DNA of 64,000 bases from Ruminococcus sp. (GCA_017458845.1 JAFSZY010000059.1:1-64000); one strand, 5' to 3'; positions 7,571-17,368 are shown, numbered from the stretch's first letter. A program made the numbers and translations. Notes: generated from the sequence alone by a model not told the origin.

Positions 7571-8428
7571 TTAATCCTCGAGCTCGGGCGGTTCAGTGAG
7601 GAATGTGCGTTTTTTCATAGTCAGACCGTCAAACTTTAGGCGCATTGAGATTCGCCCCGTAAAAATCTTTCGGCATTTGGGACAGCGGAATCTTGCGACA
7701 AAGTTCTTGTTCTTTACCTTAAAATGTGTGAGCTGTTCGGCTCTGATATTACATTCGTCGCAGATAAAGTAGAGCTGCGACTTGTCGATAAGCGGATTGT
7801 TAATGTCGGTAATCTGCTTGTTCTTAAATGTTATCCGCCGGTAAAACTCGTCGTCCGCGGGAGTTACAAAGCCCTCGAACTTCTCCTTGTCAAAGGTCCT
7901 TTTGAGACATTCAAGGCTCAAAAGAGCGTCGGTCGAGGCGCGGTGAAGCTCCTCCTCGTCCTTTTTAATCCCGAGAATTTCGGCGCAGTTTATAAGTCCG
8001 AGCTGGGAAGCTGGGTCGTGCAAATCGAGCTTGTACTCGCAGTATTCCTGAAGATTGCAATATTCCTTGAGAAATTTAATCTCGCTGTCGCCCGTGTAAT
8101 AGCTGAAATTATCCATAAGTGTGAGGATATCGGAAGTGCCCCATGTGAGAATCGGGCAGCCCTTTGAAAACTCGCCGAACTGTTCGGAAGCCTCAATAAA
8201 ACTGATACCCTTGCCGAACAATTCATCGTTTGTGATATGGGTAAGCGCGGCGATGTGAGAACTCAGCTTCTTCCCTATCTCGGGCTTTACAAGAATTGAG
8301 AACTCGCCGAGAATGTTAAAATCTTCGTCCACCTTGACGGCTCCGAACTCAATAATTTCATTCACATAATGGTGAACCTTTTTGCTGTAGGAACCGTTCC
8401 ATTCCAAATCCAATATGACCAAATTCAT
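7571..8428 (-). CDS. DEDD-family 3'-5' exonuclease with C-terminal zinc-ribbon-like part
   Basis: A 285-residue cytoplasmic protein. The N-terminal 190 residues carry an RNase T/DnaQ-like exonuclease fold: VILDLEWNGS (Exo I Asp/Glu), a central Asp in TWGTSDILTLMDN (Exo II), and HRASTDALLSLECL (Exo III with the DEDDh His and Asp). The C-terminal part has two Cys pairs, CDEC and CPKC, spaced like a zinc ribbon. Family members trim RNA or single-stranded DNA 3' ends; the substrate here is unknown. It starts 14 bp after typA on the same strand, so the two are probably cotranscribed. Confidence 0.85.
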   Translation of the reverse strand: MNLVILDLEWNGSYSKKVHHYVNEIIEFGAVKVDEDFNILGEFSILVKPEIGKKLSSHIAALTHITNDELFGKGISFIEASEQFGEFSKGCPILTWGTSDILTLMDNFSYYTGDSEIKFLKEYCNLQEYCEYKLDLHDPASQLGLINCAEILGIKKDEEELHRASTDALLSLECLKRTFDKEKFEGFVTPADDEFYRRITFKNKQITDINNPLIDKSQLYFICDECNIRAEQLTHFKVKNKNFVARFRCPKCRKIFTGRISMRLKFDGLTMKKRTFLTEPPELED

Positions 8429-8442
8429 ACTTTAATCTTTCC

Positions 8443-10263
8443 TTACTTCTTTCTGAACTGCTGTTTCATACGCTGTTCTTTGGAGAGTATCATTTTTCTC
8501 ATTCTGATGTTGTGGGGAGTAACCTCGACAAGCTCGTCGTCCGCGATGAACTCAAGACACTGCTCAAGTGACAGAGTTGTGGGAGGAGTGAGCTTGAGAG
8601 CTTCATCGGAACCTGAGGCGCGGGTGTTGGTGATGTGCTTTTTCTTGCAGACGTTTACGGTAATGTCCTCAGCCTTGGGGGACATACCAACTATCATACC
8701 TTCATAAACAGGCACTCCCGGTCCGATAAAGAGTTTGCCTCTCTCCTGAATCTGAAACAAACCGTAAGTTACGCTCTCGCCGGTCTCAAAAGCTACGAGC
8801 GAGCCTGTATGGCGGGTGATGATTTCGCCTTTGAACGGCTCATAACTGTCGAAAACGTGGTTCATAATACCGTTGCCGTTGGTGTCGGTGAGGAACTCAG
8901 GGCGATAGCCCATAAGACCTCTGGACGGAATGCGGAACTCGATGTGAGTTGTACCGCTCTCACGTGTACCCATATTGACGAGCTCAGCCTTTCGCGCGCC
9001 GAGCTTTTCCATAACCGCGCCGACATAATTGTCGGGAACCTCAATCATAAGATATTCAATTGGCTCGCAAAGCACGCCGTCGATTGATTTTGTAATAACC
9101 TGAGGGCGGGAAACCTGGAACTCGTAATTCTCGCGTCGCATTGTCTCGATGAGGATTGAAAGGTGAAGCTCTCCTCTGCCCGACACCTTAAAGGTATCGG
9201 CGGAGTCGGTTTCCTCAACCCTAAGAGCGATATTTGTCTCAATCTCCTTGAAGAGTCGGTCACGGATATTGCGCGAGGTTACGTACTTGCCGTCCTGTCC
9301 CGCGAAGGGAGAGTTATTTACCATAAAGTTCATTGTAACGGTAGGCTCGTCAATCTTGACAAACGGAAGCGGGTCGATGTTTTCAACGTCACAGATTGTC
9401 TCGCCGATGTTGATGTCGGCTATGCCGCTTACACAGACGATATCGCCGAAGGATGCGGTCTCCGACTCAACACGCTTTAAGCCCTCGAACTGATAGAGCT
9501 TGGCGACTTTTACGTTTGTAGTTGTGCCGTCGCTGTGGCAGAGCACAGCCTGCTGTCCGTTTGTAACAGTACCGCGCTCAACTCTGCCTACGCCGATTCT
9601 GCCGATAAACTGGTCGTAGTCGATATTGGAAAGCAAGAGCTGAAGTCCGCCGTCGGGGTCGCCCTCGGGAGCGGGAATTTCGTTGATAATAGCGTTGAAC
9701 AGAGGAGTCATATCCTCGCCCTTTTCGTCAGGAGTACCGGAAGCGTAGCCATCGCGCGCCGAAGCATAGACAACGGGGAAATCAAGCTGGTCCTCATCGG
9801 CCCCAAGCTCGATAAACAGGTCGAGAACCTCGTCCACAACCTCCTCGGGACGAGCGCCCGGGCGGTCAATCTTGTTGAGAACAACAAGAGGCTTTTTCCC
9901 AAGTCCCAGAGCCTTTTTGAGTACGAAACGAGTCTGGGGCATACAGCCCTCAAAAGCGTCAACAAGCAGAACAACGCCGTCCACCATCATAAGGATACGC
10001 TCAACCTCGCCGCCGAAATCGGCGTGACCCGGGGTGTCTACAATATTGATTTTAACGCCGTTATACATTACGGCTGTGTTCTTTGAGAGAATTGTGATTC
10101 CGCGCTCACGCTCAAGGTCGTTTGAGTCCATTACGCGCTCGTTTACTTCCTCGTTCTCGCGGAAAATACCGCTCTGCTTCAAAAGCTGATCCACAAGAGT
10201 GGTCTTGCCGTGATCAACGTGAGCGATAATTGCTATATTGCGCAGGTTTTCTCTTTTACTCAT
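8443..10263 (-). CDS. typA: Ribosome-associated translational GTPase TypA/BipA
   Basis: A 606-residue GTPase of the usual TypA/BipA length. It has the P-loop AHVDHGKTT near residues 15-23, switch [13 protein letters not shown] and the guanine-specificity motif NKID, followed by EF-G-like domains III and V and the TypA-specific C-terminal domain. The protein binds 70S ribosomes and supports 50S assembly and stress or low-temperature growth in other bacteria. It is cytoplasmic. The promoter is the TTGAAA/TATAAT pair at 10296-10324. Confidence 0.97.
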   Translation of the reverse strand: MSKRENLRNIAIIAHVDHGKTTLVDQLLKQSGIFRENEEVNERVMDSNDLERERGITILSKNTAVMYNGVKINIVDTPGHADFGGEVERILMMVDGVVLLVDAFEGCMPQTRFVLKKALGLGKKPLVVLNKIDRPGARPEEVVDEVLDLFIELGADEDQLDFPVVYASARDGYASGTPDEKGEDMTPLFNAIINEIPAPEGDPDGGLQLLLSNIDYDQFIGRIGVGRVERGTVTNGQQAVLCHSDGTTTNVKVAKLYQFEGLKRVESETASFGDIVCVSGIADINIGETICDVENIDPLPFVKIDEPTVTMNFMVNNSPFAGQDGKYVTSRNIRDRLFKEIETNIALRVEETDSADTFKVSGRGELHLSILIETMRRENYEFQVSRPQVITKSIDGVLCEPIEYLMIEVPDNYVGAVMEKLGARKAELVNMGTRESGTTHIEFRIPSRGLMGYRPEFLTDTNGNGIMNHVFDSYEPFKGEIITRHTGSLVAFETGESVTYGLFQIQERGKLFIGPGVPVYEGMIVGMSPKAEDITVNVCKKKHITNTRASGSDEALKLTPPTTLSLEQCLEFIADDELVEVTPHNIRMRKMILSKEQRMKQQFRKK

Positions 10264-10295
10264 ATAATCATTCCCTTGTTTTTTTCCAAAAAAGT

Positions 10296-10324
10296 ATTAT
10301 ACCACTTTAATGTAGAAATTTCAA
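10296..10324 (-). promoter_or_regulatory. Promoter of typA
   Basis: On the minus strand TTGAAA, a 17-nt spacer and a perfect TATAAT, ending about 33 bp upstream of the typA start codon. Confidence 0.75.
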
Positions 10325-10374
10325 CTTTTATATTAAAAGTCTTTCCCAACCTTAAGAGACGGTTTATAAAGTTC

Positions 10375-10403
10375 TTTACTTTAGTTAACTCTTGTGATAT
10401 AAT
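10375..10403 (+). promoter_or_regulatory. Promoter of the acn-icd-rex operon
   Basis: TTTACT, a 17-nt spacer and TATAAT preceded by TG (extended -10). The -10 element lies inside the Rex-like operator at 10392-10409. Confidence 0.7.
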
Positions 10404-10409
10404 TAACAA
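10392..10409 (+). promoter_or_regulatory. Candidate Rex operator
   Basis: TTGTGATATAATTAACAA matches the clostridial Rex consensus TTGTTAAnnnnTTAACAA at 12 of 14 defined positions, with a perfect right half. It covers the -10 box of the operon that encodes rex itself. The site is read from sequence; its function is inferred. Confidence 0.65.
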
Positions 10410-10451
10410 TGTATGATTATATTTTTTTAGGTTTATTTACAGGAGGTAATT

Positions 10452-12383
10452 ATGGGTTTAACTATCGCGCAAAAGATAATCAAAAGCCATATTGTTGACG
10501 GCGAAATGAAGGTCGGCAGCGATATAGGATTAAGAATTGACCAGACATTGACTCAGGACGCCACAGGCACAATGGCGTACCTTGAATTTGAGGCTATCGG
10601 CGTACCCAGAGTAAAAACCGAGAAGAGCGTAGCCTACATTGACCACAACACTCTCCAGACAGGCTTTGAAAACGCGGACGACCACCGCTTTATTCAGTCC
10701 GTCTGCAAGAAGCACGGCATATATTTTTCACGCCCCGGTAACGGAATCTGCCATCAGGTTCACCTGGAGCGTTTCGGCAAGCCCGGCAAAACCTTAATCG
10801 GCTCTGACAGCCACACACCCACAGGCGGCGGCATCGGTATGCTCGCTATCGGCGCGGGCGGACTTGACGTAGCCGTGGCTATGGGCGGCGGCGCGTACTA
10901 TATTCCTATGCCCAAGATGGTTAAGGTGGAGCTCACAGGCAAATTAAGCCCTTGGGTAAGTGCTAAGGATATCATTTTAAAAGTACTCGAGATTATGTCC
11001 GTAAAGGGCGGCGTAGGCAAAATCGTGGAATACGCGGGCGAGGGCGTTAAGACTCTGTCCGTTCCCGAGAGAGCCACAATCACAAATATGGGCGCGGAGC
11101 TAGGCGCTACTACATCCATCTTCCCCTCCGACGAGGTTACAAGAGAATTCCTCAAGGCTCAGGGGCGCGAGGAGGATTACACAGAACTCAGCTCCGACGC
11201 TGACGCCGAATATGACGAAGTTATCGAAATCAACCTGGACGAGCTTAAACCTCTGGCGGCTTGTCCTCATTCTCCCGACAATATCAAGACTATCGAGGAG
11301 CTTTCGGGCAAGGAAATTAATCAGGTTTGTATCGGTTCCTGCACAAACTCCTCTTACAGAGATATGATGAAGGTCGCGGCTATCCTTAAAGGCAAGACAG
11401 TTGCCGACGGCGTTAGCCTCGCTATCGCCCCGGGCAGCAAGCAGGTACTCAATATGCTCGCTCTCAACGGCGCTTTGGGCGATATGATTGCGGCGGGCGC
11501 GAGAATACTCGAAAGCGCGTGCGGCCCCTGTATCGGTATGGGACAGTCGCCTAACTCTGGCGGTATCTCGCTGAGAACATTTAACCGCAACTTTGAGGGA
11601 CGTTCAGGCACTGCCGACGGACAGATTTACCTTGTTTCTCCCGAAACAGCGGCGGCTTCCGCTCTTACAGGCGTGTTTACAGACCCGACAACTCTCGGCG
11701 CTGACGTTGAAATCGAAATGCCCGAGAAGTTCCTTATAAACGACAATATGGTTATTGCTCCCGCTCCCGTAGAGGAGATGGACAGCGTTGAAGTTCTCAG
11801 AGGTCCGAACATCAAACCTTATCCCAAGACCTCTCCCCTCGCTGACAAGATTGAAGCTTCCTGCTCACTCAAGGTCGGCGACAACATCACAACAGACCAT
11901 ATTATGCCCGCGGGAGCAAAAATTCTTCCCCTGCGTTCAAATATCCCGAAAATCTCGGAGCATTGCTTCACCGTTTGCGACAAGGATTTCCCCGAGAGAG
12001 CTAAAACTCTCGGCTCCAGCGTTGTAGTCGGCGGAGAGAACTATGGTCAGGGCTCGTCCCGTGAGCACGCGGCTCTCGCTCCCCTCTACCTCGGAGTTAA
12101 GGCTGTATTGGTAAAAAGCTTCGCGAGAATTCACAGAGCGAACCTTATAAACGCGGGTATCATTCCGCTGATATTCAAGAACGCTGACGATTATGACAAG
12201 ATTAAGCTCGGCGATATGCTTGAAATGCCCAACGTCAAGAAAGAGATTGAAGAAGGCAAGAACATCACCGTTGTCAACAAGACAAACGGCGCTGAGATTG
12301 AGGCTGTATGCGAGCTTACAGACAGGACAAGGGCGATTATCATCGCGGGCGGTCTGCTTGACTTTACAAAGGAGAATAGCTGA
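10452..12383 (+). CDS. acn: Aconitate hydratase (short, Aquifex-type)
   Basis: A 643-residue aconitase of the shorter type common in Clostridia. It interconverts citrate and isocitrate using a [4Fe-4S] cluster. The cluster cysteines are visible: Cys297 in CIGSCTNSS, and Cys357 and Cys360 in [11 protein letters not shown]. The swivelling C-terminal domain shows [10 protein letters not shown] perfect AGGAGGT site precedes the ATG. It is the first gene of an operon with icd (1 bp downstream) and rex, so it probably makes 2-oxoglutarate for glutamate synthesis under redox control. No citrate synthase gene lies in the window. Confidence 0.95.
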   Translation: MGLTIAQKIIKSHIVDGEMKVGSDIGLRIDQTLTQDATGTMAYLEFEAIGVPRVKTEKSVAYIDHNTLQTGFENADDHRFIQSVCKKHGIYFSRPGNGICHQVHLERFGKPGKTLIGSDSHTPTGGGIGMLAIGAGGLDVAVAMGGGAYYIPMPKMVKVELTGKLSPWVSAKDIILKVLEIMSVKGGVGKIVEYAGEGVKTLSVPERATITNMGAELGATTSIFPSDEVTREFLKAQGREEDYTELSSDADAEYDEVIEINLDELKPLAACPHSPDNIKTIEELSGKEINQVCIGSCTNSSYRDMMKVAAILKGKTVADGVSLAIAPGSKQVLNMLALNGALGDMIAAGARILESACGPCIGMGQSPNSGGISLRTFNRNFEGRSGTADGQIYLVSPETAAASALTGVFTDPTTLGADVEIEMPEKFLINDNMVIAPAPVEEMDSVEVLRGPNIKPYPKTSPLADKIEASCSLKVGDNITTDHIMPAGAKILPLRSNIPKISEHCFTVCDKDFPERAKTLGSSVVVGGENYGQGSSREHAALAPLYLGVKAVLVKSFARIHRANLINAGIIPLIFKNADDYDKIKLGDMLEMPNVKKEIEEGKNITVVNKTNGAEIEAVCELTDRTRAIIIAGGLLDFTKENS

Positions 12384-12384
12384 T

Positions 12385-13587
12385 ATGAGTAAAATCCAAA
12401 TGAAAACTCCGCTCGTTGAGATGGACGGAGATGAAATGACAAGAGTAATCTGGCAACAGATTAAGGATATAATCATTCTGCCTTTCGTGGATTTAAAGAC
12501 AGAGTACTATGACCTCGGACTTGAGACGCGAGAGAAAACCAAGGACCAAATCACTCTCGACAGCGCCGAGGCTACAAAGAAGTACGGCGTTGCTGTAAAG
12601 TGCGCGACAATCACACCGAACGCCGCGAGAATGGATGAGTACAACCTCAGCCAGATGTGGAAAAGCCCCAACGGCACCATCAGAGCGGCTCTGGACGGAA
12701 CCGTTTTCCGCGCTCCCATCCTTGTAAAGGGCGTTACTCCCTACATTCCCACCTGGACAAAGCCCATCACAATCGCGCGTCACGCTTACGGCGACGTTTA
12801 CAAAAATGTTGAAATGGAAGTTGAGGGCGGCTCAAAGGCGGAGCTCGTCGTTACAAAGCCCGACGGCAGCGTGGAAAAGAGCACAATCCACGAGTTCAAG
12901 GGCGACGGTATCATTCAGGGACTTCACAACCTTGACGAGAGTATCAGTTCGTTCGCGAGAGCCTGCTTTAACTTCGCTCTCGACACAAAGCAGGATGTGT
13001 GGTTCTCCACAAAAGACACTATCAGCAAAAAGTACGACCACCGCTTTAAGGACATTTTCTCAGAGATTTTTGAAAATGAATACAAGGATAAGTTCGAAGC
13101 GGCGGGCATCACATATTTCTATACATTGATTGACGACGCTGTTGCGCGCGTAGTCCGTTCAAACGGCGGTTACATCTGGGCGTGCAAAAACTATGACGGC
13201 GACGTAATGAGCGATATGGTAGCTACGGCTTACGGCTCGCTGGCTATGATGACATCCGTGCTTGTAAGTCCCGACGGCGTTTATGAGTACGAGGCGGCTC
13301 ACGGCACTGTTCAGCGCCACTATTACAAGCACCTCAAAGGTAAGGAAACCTCCACAAACTCCGTCGCGACACTGTTCGCGTGGTCGGGCGCTCTGAGAAA
13401 ACGCGGTGAGCTCGACAACTTACCCGAGCTTATGGCTTTCGCCGACAAGCTTGAAAAGGCTGTAATCGACACAATCGAAAGCGGTATTATGACAGGCGAC
13501 CTCTACCTCATTTCAAAGCTCGAGAACAAGAAGAAGGTCAACACGACTGAGTTCCTGGAAGCTGTAAGAGCAGAACTGGAGAAATAA
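12385..13587 (+). CDS. icd: Isocitrate dehydrogenase, NADP-dependent (type II)
   Basis: A 400-residue protein that converts isocitrate to 2-oxoglutarate and CO2. It resembles the dimeric, eukaryote-like type II enzymes: [14 protein letters not shown] at the N-terminus, [17 protein letters not shown] (substrate and phosphate contacts), [21 protein letters not shown] (metal Asp residues) and [13 protein letters not shown] near the cofactor site. The ATG at 12385 follows AAGGAG with about 10 nt spacing; an upstream extension in the same frame overlaps acn and is not supported. It lies directly after acn, forming the oxidative half-TCA branch to glutamate. Confidence 0.95.
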   Translation: MSKIQMKTPLVEMDGDEMTRVIWQQIKDIIILPFVDLKTEYYDLGLETREKTKDQITLDSAEATKKYGVAVKCATITPNAARMDEYNLSQMWKSPNGTIRAALDGTVFRAPILVKGVTPYIPTWTKPITIARHAYGDVYKNVEMEVEGGSKAELVVTKPDGSVEKSTIHEFKGDGIIQGLHNLDESISSFARACFNFALDTKQDVWFSTKDTISKKYDHRFKDIFSEIFENEYKDKFEAAGITYFYTLIDDAVARVVRSNGGYIWACKNYDGDVMSDMVATAYGSLAMMTSVLVSPDGVYEYEAAHGTVQRHYYKHLKGKETSTNSVATLFAWSGALRKRGELDNLPELMAFADKLEKAVIDTIESGIMTGDLYLISKLENKKKVNTTEFLEAVRAELEK

Positions 13588-13648
13588 AAATGAGAAAGGA
13601 GAAATGAGAAAGGAGAAATTACTTTCCACTTTCAACTTTCAACTTAAG
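13588..13648 (+). repeat. Low-complexity intergenic repeat between icd and rex
   Basis: Two tandem copies of ATGAGAAAGGAGAA are followed by a pyrimidine-rich stretch in which a TTTCAACT unit recurs. It separates the icd stop from the rex ribosome site (AAGGAAG). Both repeat units contain ribosome-site-like AAGGAG but no reading frame follows. Confidence 0.6.
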
Positions 13649-13658
13649 GAAGATATTG

Positions 13659-14300
13659 ATGAATAAGGAAAACATTTCTAAATCGGTAATACGCAGGCTT
13701 CCTCGTTACTATCGTTTTTTGTCTGAGCTTGAAGAAAACGACACCGAGCGCATAAGCTCGGGCAAGCTTGCCCAGATAATGCGTACAACCGCGAGTCAGG
13801 TCAGGCAGGACTTGAACTGCTTCGGCGGGTTCGGACATCAGGGCTACGGATATTCCGTGTCCAAGCTCAAGGATGAAATCGCTAAAATACTTGGACTTGA
13901 CAATAAATTCAAAGCCGTGCTTATAGGCTCGGGTCACATAGGCACAGCCATCGCGGCGCATATGGAGTTTAAAAAACTCGGATTTGAGCTGGTCGGTATC
14001 TTTGACAACAATCAAGAAATCCTGGGCGAAAAAATCAACGACCTTGAAATCAATGACGAAAAGAACCTGGAAAGCTTCTGCAAAGACAACAATGTTGAGG
14101 CGGCTTTCCTCTGTGTTCCGAAATCTGCCGCGGCTGATATTGTGGGCAGACTTTACAATTGCGGTGTGAAGAACTTCTGGAATTTTACGCACTACTATAT
14201 TCAGGGGGATTACCCTGACGCGACAGTCGAGAATGTACATCTCAGCGATATTCTTATGACACTTTGTTACAGTATGAATGAGGCGGAAGAAAACAAATGA
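13659..14300 (+). CDS. rex: Redox-sensing transcriptional repressor Rex
   Basis: A 213-residue Rex protein of normal length. Residues 1-75 form the winged helix (SGKLAQIMRTTASQVRQDL, then the FGHQGYGY wing), and residues about 85-200 form the NAD(H)-binding Rossmann domain with GSGHIG at 90-95. Rex binds DNA when NADH/NAD+ is low and releases it when NADH rises, typically derepressing fermentation genes. The ATG at 13659 sits 7 nt after AAGGAAG; a TTG one codon upstream is less likely. Its place behind acn-icd and a Rex-like site over their promoter suggest autoregulation. Confidence 0.95.
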   Translation: MNKENISKSVIRRLPRYYRFLSELEENDTERISSGKLAQIMRTTASQVRQDLNCFGGFGHQGYGYSVSKLKDEIAKILGLDNKFKAVLIGSGHIGTAIAAHMEFKKLGFELVGIFDNNQEILGEKINDLEINDEKNLESFCKDNNVEAAFLCVPKSAAADIVGRLYNCGVKNFWNFTHYYIQGDYPDATVENVHLSDILMTLCYSMNEAEENK

Positions 14301-15385
14301 GCAGGAAAATGAGTAAATACCTAAGCCGGAAAATTAAATTTATTGCTGTGTTTGCTATGGTGGCGGTTGTGTTTGTACATTCGTATAACTTTAAGGACAG
14401 CTTCCTGACTCCGCGCACCAGAATCAGCGAGGGCTTTAACGCCGCGGCAATGTTTGAGTACTTCTTCTCAAATGAGCTTTTCAGATTTGCCGTGCCGATG
14501 TTCTTCGCAATTTCGGGATTTTTGTTCTTCTTTTCCTATGAGAATACGGCACAGTGCTATGCAAAAAAACTCAGGTCACGAGTACGTTCGCTCCTTATTC
14601 CGTATGTTATATGGGCGGTGCTCTCGGGTCTGCTCATTATGGGAATAGCTCAGATTCCGTTCTTCTCCGACTTGCCAATAGTAACGGAAAAGTTCTATGA
14701 CTGGACGCAGTTTTATATGTATCTCATCAACCCCGCGGCGTTCCAGCTGTGGTTTATTCAGCAGTTGATGATTTTTGTACTTATCTCCCCCGCGCTGTAT
14801 TTCCTGATAAAAAAGACGCGCGGCGTGATACTGATTATCTTTGCTGTTCCGTGGATTATGGACTTCTCGTTCATTATCAACTTTTCGGGACTGTTCGCGT
14901 TCTCAATTGGCGCGGCTATGGCGATTTTCGGAAAATCCAGAGAATACACCCGTTCCGAGAACCGTATCCAGACTATGATTTACGCTGTAATATGGATTCT
15001 GCTCAGCTTGCTCAACACATATATCGCGGCGTTTGCCGACAACAGCTTTATATTTGACATCATTATGACAGTACTCTACAAAATCAACGAGGTTGTCGGA
15101 GTTATCGCAATGTGGTTCCTTTTTGACCATATCGCTAAAAGAATTGCCGACAAGAAAGGCTTTATAATCGCGGCGACGCATCTATTTATAGTCTACGTTC
15201 TGCACGAGCCTATGCTTCACATCTTCTATCAGATGGCTTTAAAGCAGAGCGGTTCGATTATGGGGCATCTGGCGCTCTATGTATGCTTGCCCCTATCGGT
15301 GGGAGCTGTGTGCATTATAGTCAGTATGGCGTTGAGAAAAAACCTCAGAAAAGTTCACAGCGTTCTCACAGGAGGACGACAGTAA
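14297..15385 (+). CDS. Membrane acyltransferase, acyltransferase-3 family
   Basis: A 362-residue integral membrane protein with about ten transmembrane segments and the acyltransferase-3 layout: an early His in the first membrane helix (FVHSYNF, about residue 28), the motif PMFFAISGFLFFF, and SLLIPYVIWAV. Members O-acylate extracellular polysaccharides, peptidoglycan or lipids. The acceptor here is unknown, and no SGNH or periplasmic domain is attached. Its ATG overlaps the rex stop (ATGA), so it is part of the acn-icd-rex operon. A palindrome at 15421 ends the unit. Confidence 0.85.
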   Translation: MSRKMSKYLSRKIKFIAVFAMVAVVFVHSYNFKDSFLTPRTRISEGFNAAAMFEYFFSNELFRFAVPMFFAISGFLFFFSYENTAQCYAKKLRSRVRSLLIPYVIWAVLSGLLIMGIAQIPFFSDLPIVTEKFYDWTQFYMYLINPAAFQLWFIQQLMIFVLISPALYFLIKKTRGVILIIFAVPWIMDFSFIINFSGLFAFSIGAAMAIFGKSREYTRSENRIQTMIYAVIWILLSLLNTYIAAFADNSFIFDIIMTVLYKINEVVGVIAMWFLFDHIAKRIADKKGFIIAATHLFIVYVLHEPMLHIFYQMALKQSGSIMGHLALYVCLPLSVGAVCIIVSMALRKNLRKVHSVLTGGRQ

Positions 15386-15420
15386 AAATCTATAATTCTA
15401 AATACACAAAGCACAGATTA

Positions 15421-15448
15421 AAGGCTCGAAGCGAATGCTTCGAGCCTT
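15421..15448 (+). terminator. Palindrome after the acyltransferase gene
   Basis: A perfect 12-bp stem AAGGCTCGAAGC/GCTTCGAGCCTT with loop GAAT, followed by only a weak T tract. A near-identical palindrome lies at 17470-17495. Confidence 0.6.
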
Positions 15449-15471
15449 GTTCGTTACCCTATTACCCGCAC

Positions 15472-15642
15472 TTACATAAATGCGGACATATCAACCATCG
15501 TACCTACAAATTGGTTTATGTTATCTTTTGCTGAGCCGTTAAAGCTCTGAGAGGTATCGAATCTTTCTGTGGATGAACAAAGAACATCCATTTTTCCGAG
15601 CTCCTCCATAGTAATTGAAGGAGTCTTATAAATTTGTTTCAT
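15472..15642 (-). CDS. Small peptide (56 residues) coupled to the beta-helix gene
   Basis: A short gene read directly from the minus strand. The ATG at 15642 has an AAGGAG site a few nt upstream and follows the beta-helix gene stop by 13 bp. The peptide begins MKQIYKTPSITMEELGKMD and continues through VLCSSTERFDTSQSFNG to a C-terminus DMSAFM. It has one Cys (residue 22) and no signal peptide or membrane segment. The opening, a short Lys/Tyr/Pro start then an acidic region and a Cys/Ser/Thr patch, resembles many small uncharacterised clostridial proteins. Function unknown; a precursor peptide cannot be excluded, but no modification enzyme is adjacent. Confidence 0.6.
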   Translation of the reverse strand: MKQIYKTPSITMEELGKMDVLCSSTERFDTSQSFNGSAKDNINQFVGTMVDMSAFM

Positions 15643-15655
15643 TAAAATCTCCTTC

Positions 15656-17083
15656 TTAATAGCCTAGACTGGTTATATCAGCATCAGAAATACATCCGGT
15701 ATACTTATAGTTATAACCTGAATACTTTGCGTAATAAACCTTATCGCCCTGTTTAACATAGAATCTTGCGATTACCATATCGTCGTCGGTTAAGCCGTTG
15801 GCGGCACAGGTAATATACTTGTAGCCTGTACTTAGATTGTCGGGATCACCGTACGCCTCGTTTCCGCAGACATTGTTCTTCGTATTCTTAGCAGATATAG
15901 TCTTAGCCAGATCACTGCCGTATTTAAGATTATCAAATTGTGTGGTGTTGTAATGTCTGGTTGATTCCTTCTTAACTCTGCCAAGTACAAATCCATAATC
16001 ATCAGCATTTTGGACTATTGATGTTTTAAGAACCACTACAAAACGAATATCCTTACCGGTCTCCTGACCGCTTTCGGAAGTTTTGTCTGAGCCCGCTATA
16101 GCGCTTAAAGCTGCTTTTTTCTGTACGCCGAGAATTGTTCCCGTAAGATACTCGCAGTCAAGTCCGAACTTGTTATTGTCCGCCTCTTTATTCATCTCGT
16201 AGTTAAGGAAATTGTCATCAGCGATTACGGTGTAATAGCCGTTCCCGTCCGGAGTATCGGAGGGCACAAAGCCCGGAGCGCACTCCCTTTGCACTAACGG
16301 ATAATTAAACAGCCCACCGGAGATTCTTAAACTGTTATTATATGGGACGTAAGTAATATACCCGTCAATTATGCCGCCGGAAATATTAACAACCGAATAA
16401 TTTGATTCTATAGCATATCCATCTTTTCGAGTGTTTTTGATATTTCCTCCGACAACCGTAAGCACAGAGCTTTCGCTTAATTTAACAGTAGGAATACCGT
16501 TTTGGAGGTTTCCTCCAACATACGCGGCTTCTTCAATTAACGCTTCGGCTCCTATCAGTTCAATCGCAGAGCCTGTATTTCCGGAAAAGCTGTTAATCGC
16601 TCCCTTAATAACCGCGTTCGAACCTGCTTTTCCAAAGTAGGTATGTCCGTAACGGCTGGCAAAAGAGCTGTAAAAACTACCGTTTATCACCGCGTTAGAT
16701 TCAAGAATAAACTTACCGTTGTTTTCGACAGCAGGAGTACCGTAGTTGTCAACGATTCCGTTAGAGCTCAAAAGACCATTTTTTAGAGTTAATTCGCCTT
16801 CGGCGCTTATAATAACCGTTGTATTGTTTTGGTTACAAAAAGTATGTCCTCCCAAATCAAGTATGAGCTTTTTCGATATTATTAATGTATCAAACTCACC
16901 ATTGATATCAGAGGATAAAACTACAGTGTCACCGTCTGAAGCGCAATCAACTGCCGATGTAAGGTCAGCAAAGGTACTTACAGCCATGGTCTCAGCTGAA
17001 ACAGCTACTGACGCGGAAACGATAATCGAACAAACCATAAGCAAGGACAAAACAAGCGATAAAGCTTTTTTTAATGTTCTCAT
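15656..17083 (-). CDS. Secreted beta-helix-like protein with a unique C-terminal domain
   Basis: A 475-residue protein with a clear signal peptide (residues 1-30, cleavage near VSA). Residues about 35-280 have the regular Gly/Asn/Val strands of a pectate-lyase-like beta-helix (TFADLTSAVDCASDGDTVVL, later GGNLQNGIP, GGNIKNTR and GGIIDG). Residues about 300-475 form a separate module (RFVVVLKTSIVQNADDYGF, and later YVKQGDKVYYAKYSGY) that I do not recognise. There is no catalytic signature, LPXTG-like motif or dockerin, so a secreted adhesin-like protein is the best guess. It is preceded by a leader with an 84-nt structured RNA and a terminator, and followed by the 56-residue peptide gene. Confidence 0.75.
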   Translation of the reverse strand: MRTLKKALSLVLSLLMVCSIIVSASVAVSAETMAVSTFADLTSAVDCASDGDTVVLSSDINGEFDTLIISKKLILDLGGHTFCNQNNTTVIISAEGELTLKNGLLSSNGIVDNYGTPAVENNGKFILESNAVINGSFYSSFASRYGHTYFGKAGSNAVIKGAINSFSGNTGSAIELIGAEALIEEAAYVGGNLQNGIPTVKLSESSVLTVVGGNIKNTRKDGYAIESNYSVVNISGGIIDGYITYVPYNNSLRISGGLFNYPLVQRECAPGFVPSDTPDGNGYYTVIADDNFLNYEMNKEADNNKFGLDCEYLTGTILGVQKKAALSAIAGSDKTSESGQETGKDIRFVVVLKTSIVQNADDYGFVLGRVKKESTRHYNTTQFDNLKYGSDLAKTISAKNTKNNVCGNEAYGDPDNLSTGYKYITCAANGLTDDDMVIARFYVKQGDKVYYAKYSGYNYKYTGCISDADITSLGY

Positions 17084-17209
17084 TGGTAAACATTCCTTTC
17101 AAAAAAATCGAATATCTGCTCACAATATCTGACCATGAGATTTCATATTGAAAAATCATACTGCTTGTTATCAAAAACAGAGCACACAATATTCGGGTTA
17201 TGCGTGCAT

Positions 17210-17239
17210 AAAAAAAGCGCACTGCCGAAACAATGCGCT
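17210..17239 (-). terminator. Terminator inside the leader of the beta-helix gene
   Basis: On the minus strand AGCGCATTG pairs with CAGTGCGCT (one mismatch), followed by seven T residues. It lies 127 bp upstream of the beta-helix start codon and 46 bp downstream of the structured RNA, the arrangement expected of an attenuator or the end of a small RNA. Confidence 0.75.
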
Positions 17240-17284
17240 AAAAAACACACGCTCGATAGTCGCCAAACATATTCCAATTATCAA

Positions 17285-17368
17285 GTGCAATCAACTCAAG
17301 GGATAGCACGATAAGAGCATAGTGTTTTTATACAAAAACACTATCCCCTGTTAAGAGTACAATTGCAC
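17285..17368 (-). ncRNA. Structured RNA element of unknown class
   Basis: On the minus strand an 84-nt segment folds as nested stems. GTGCAAT pairs with ATTGCAC at the ends, CTC with GAG, and GGGATAG with CTATCCC. An inner hairpin TAGTGTTTTT/AAAAACACTA shares its TAG with the GGGATAG arm, so the two pairings compete. A TATAAT-like box lies just upstream, and a terminator follows at 17210-17239. No known riboswitch signature was recognised. It may be a cis-acting leader, a free small RNA or a palindromic repeat. Confidence 0.5.

Noticed and set aside
12193..12384. N-terminal extension of icd by 64 codons
   Set aside because: It overlaps acn and lacks a ribosome site. The ATG at 12385 has AAGGAG and gives the family length.
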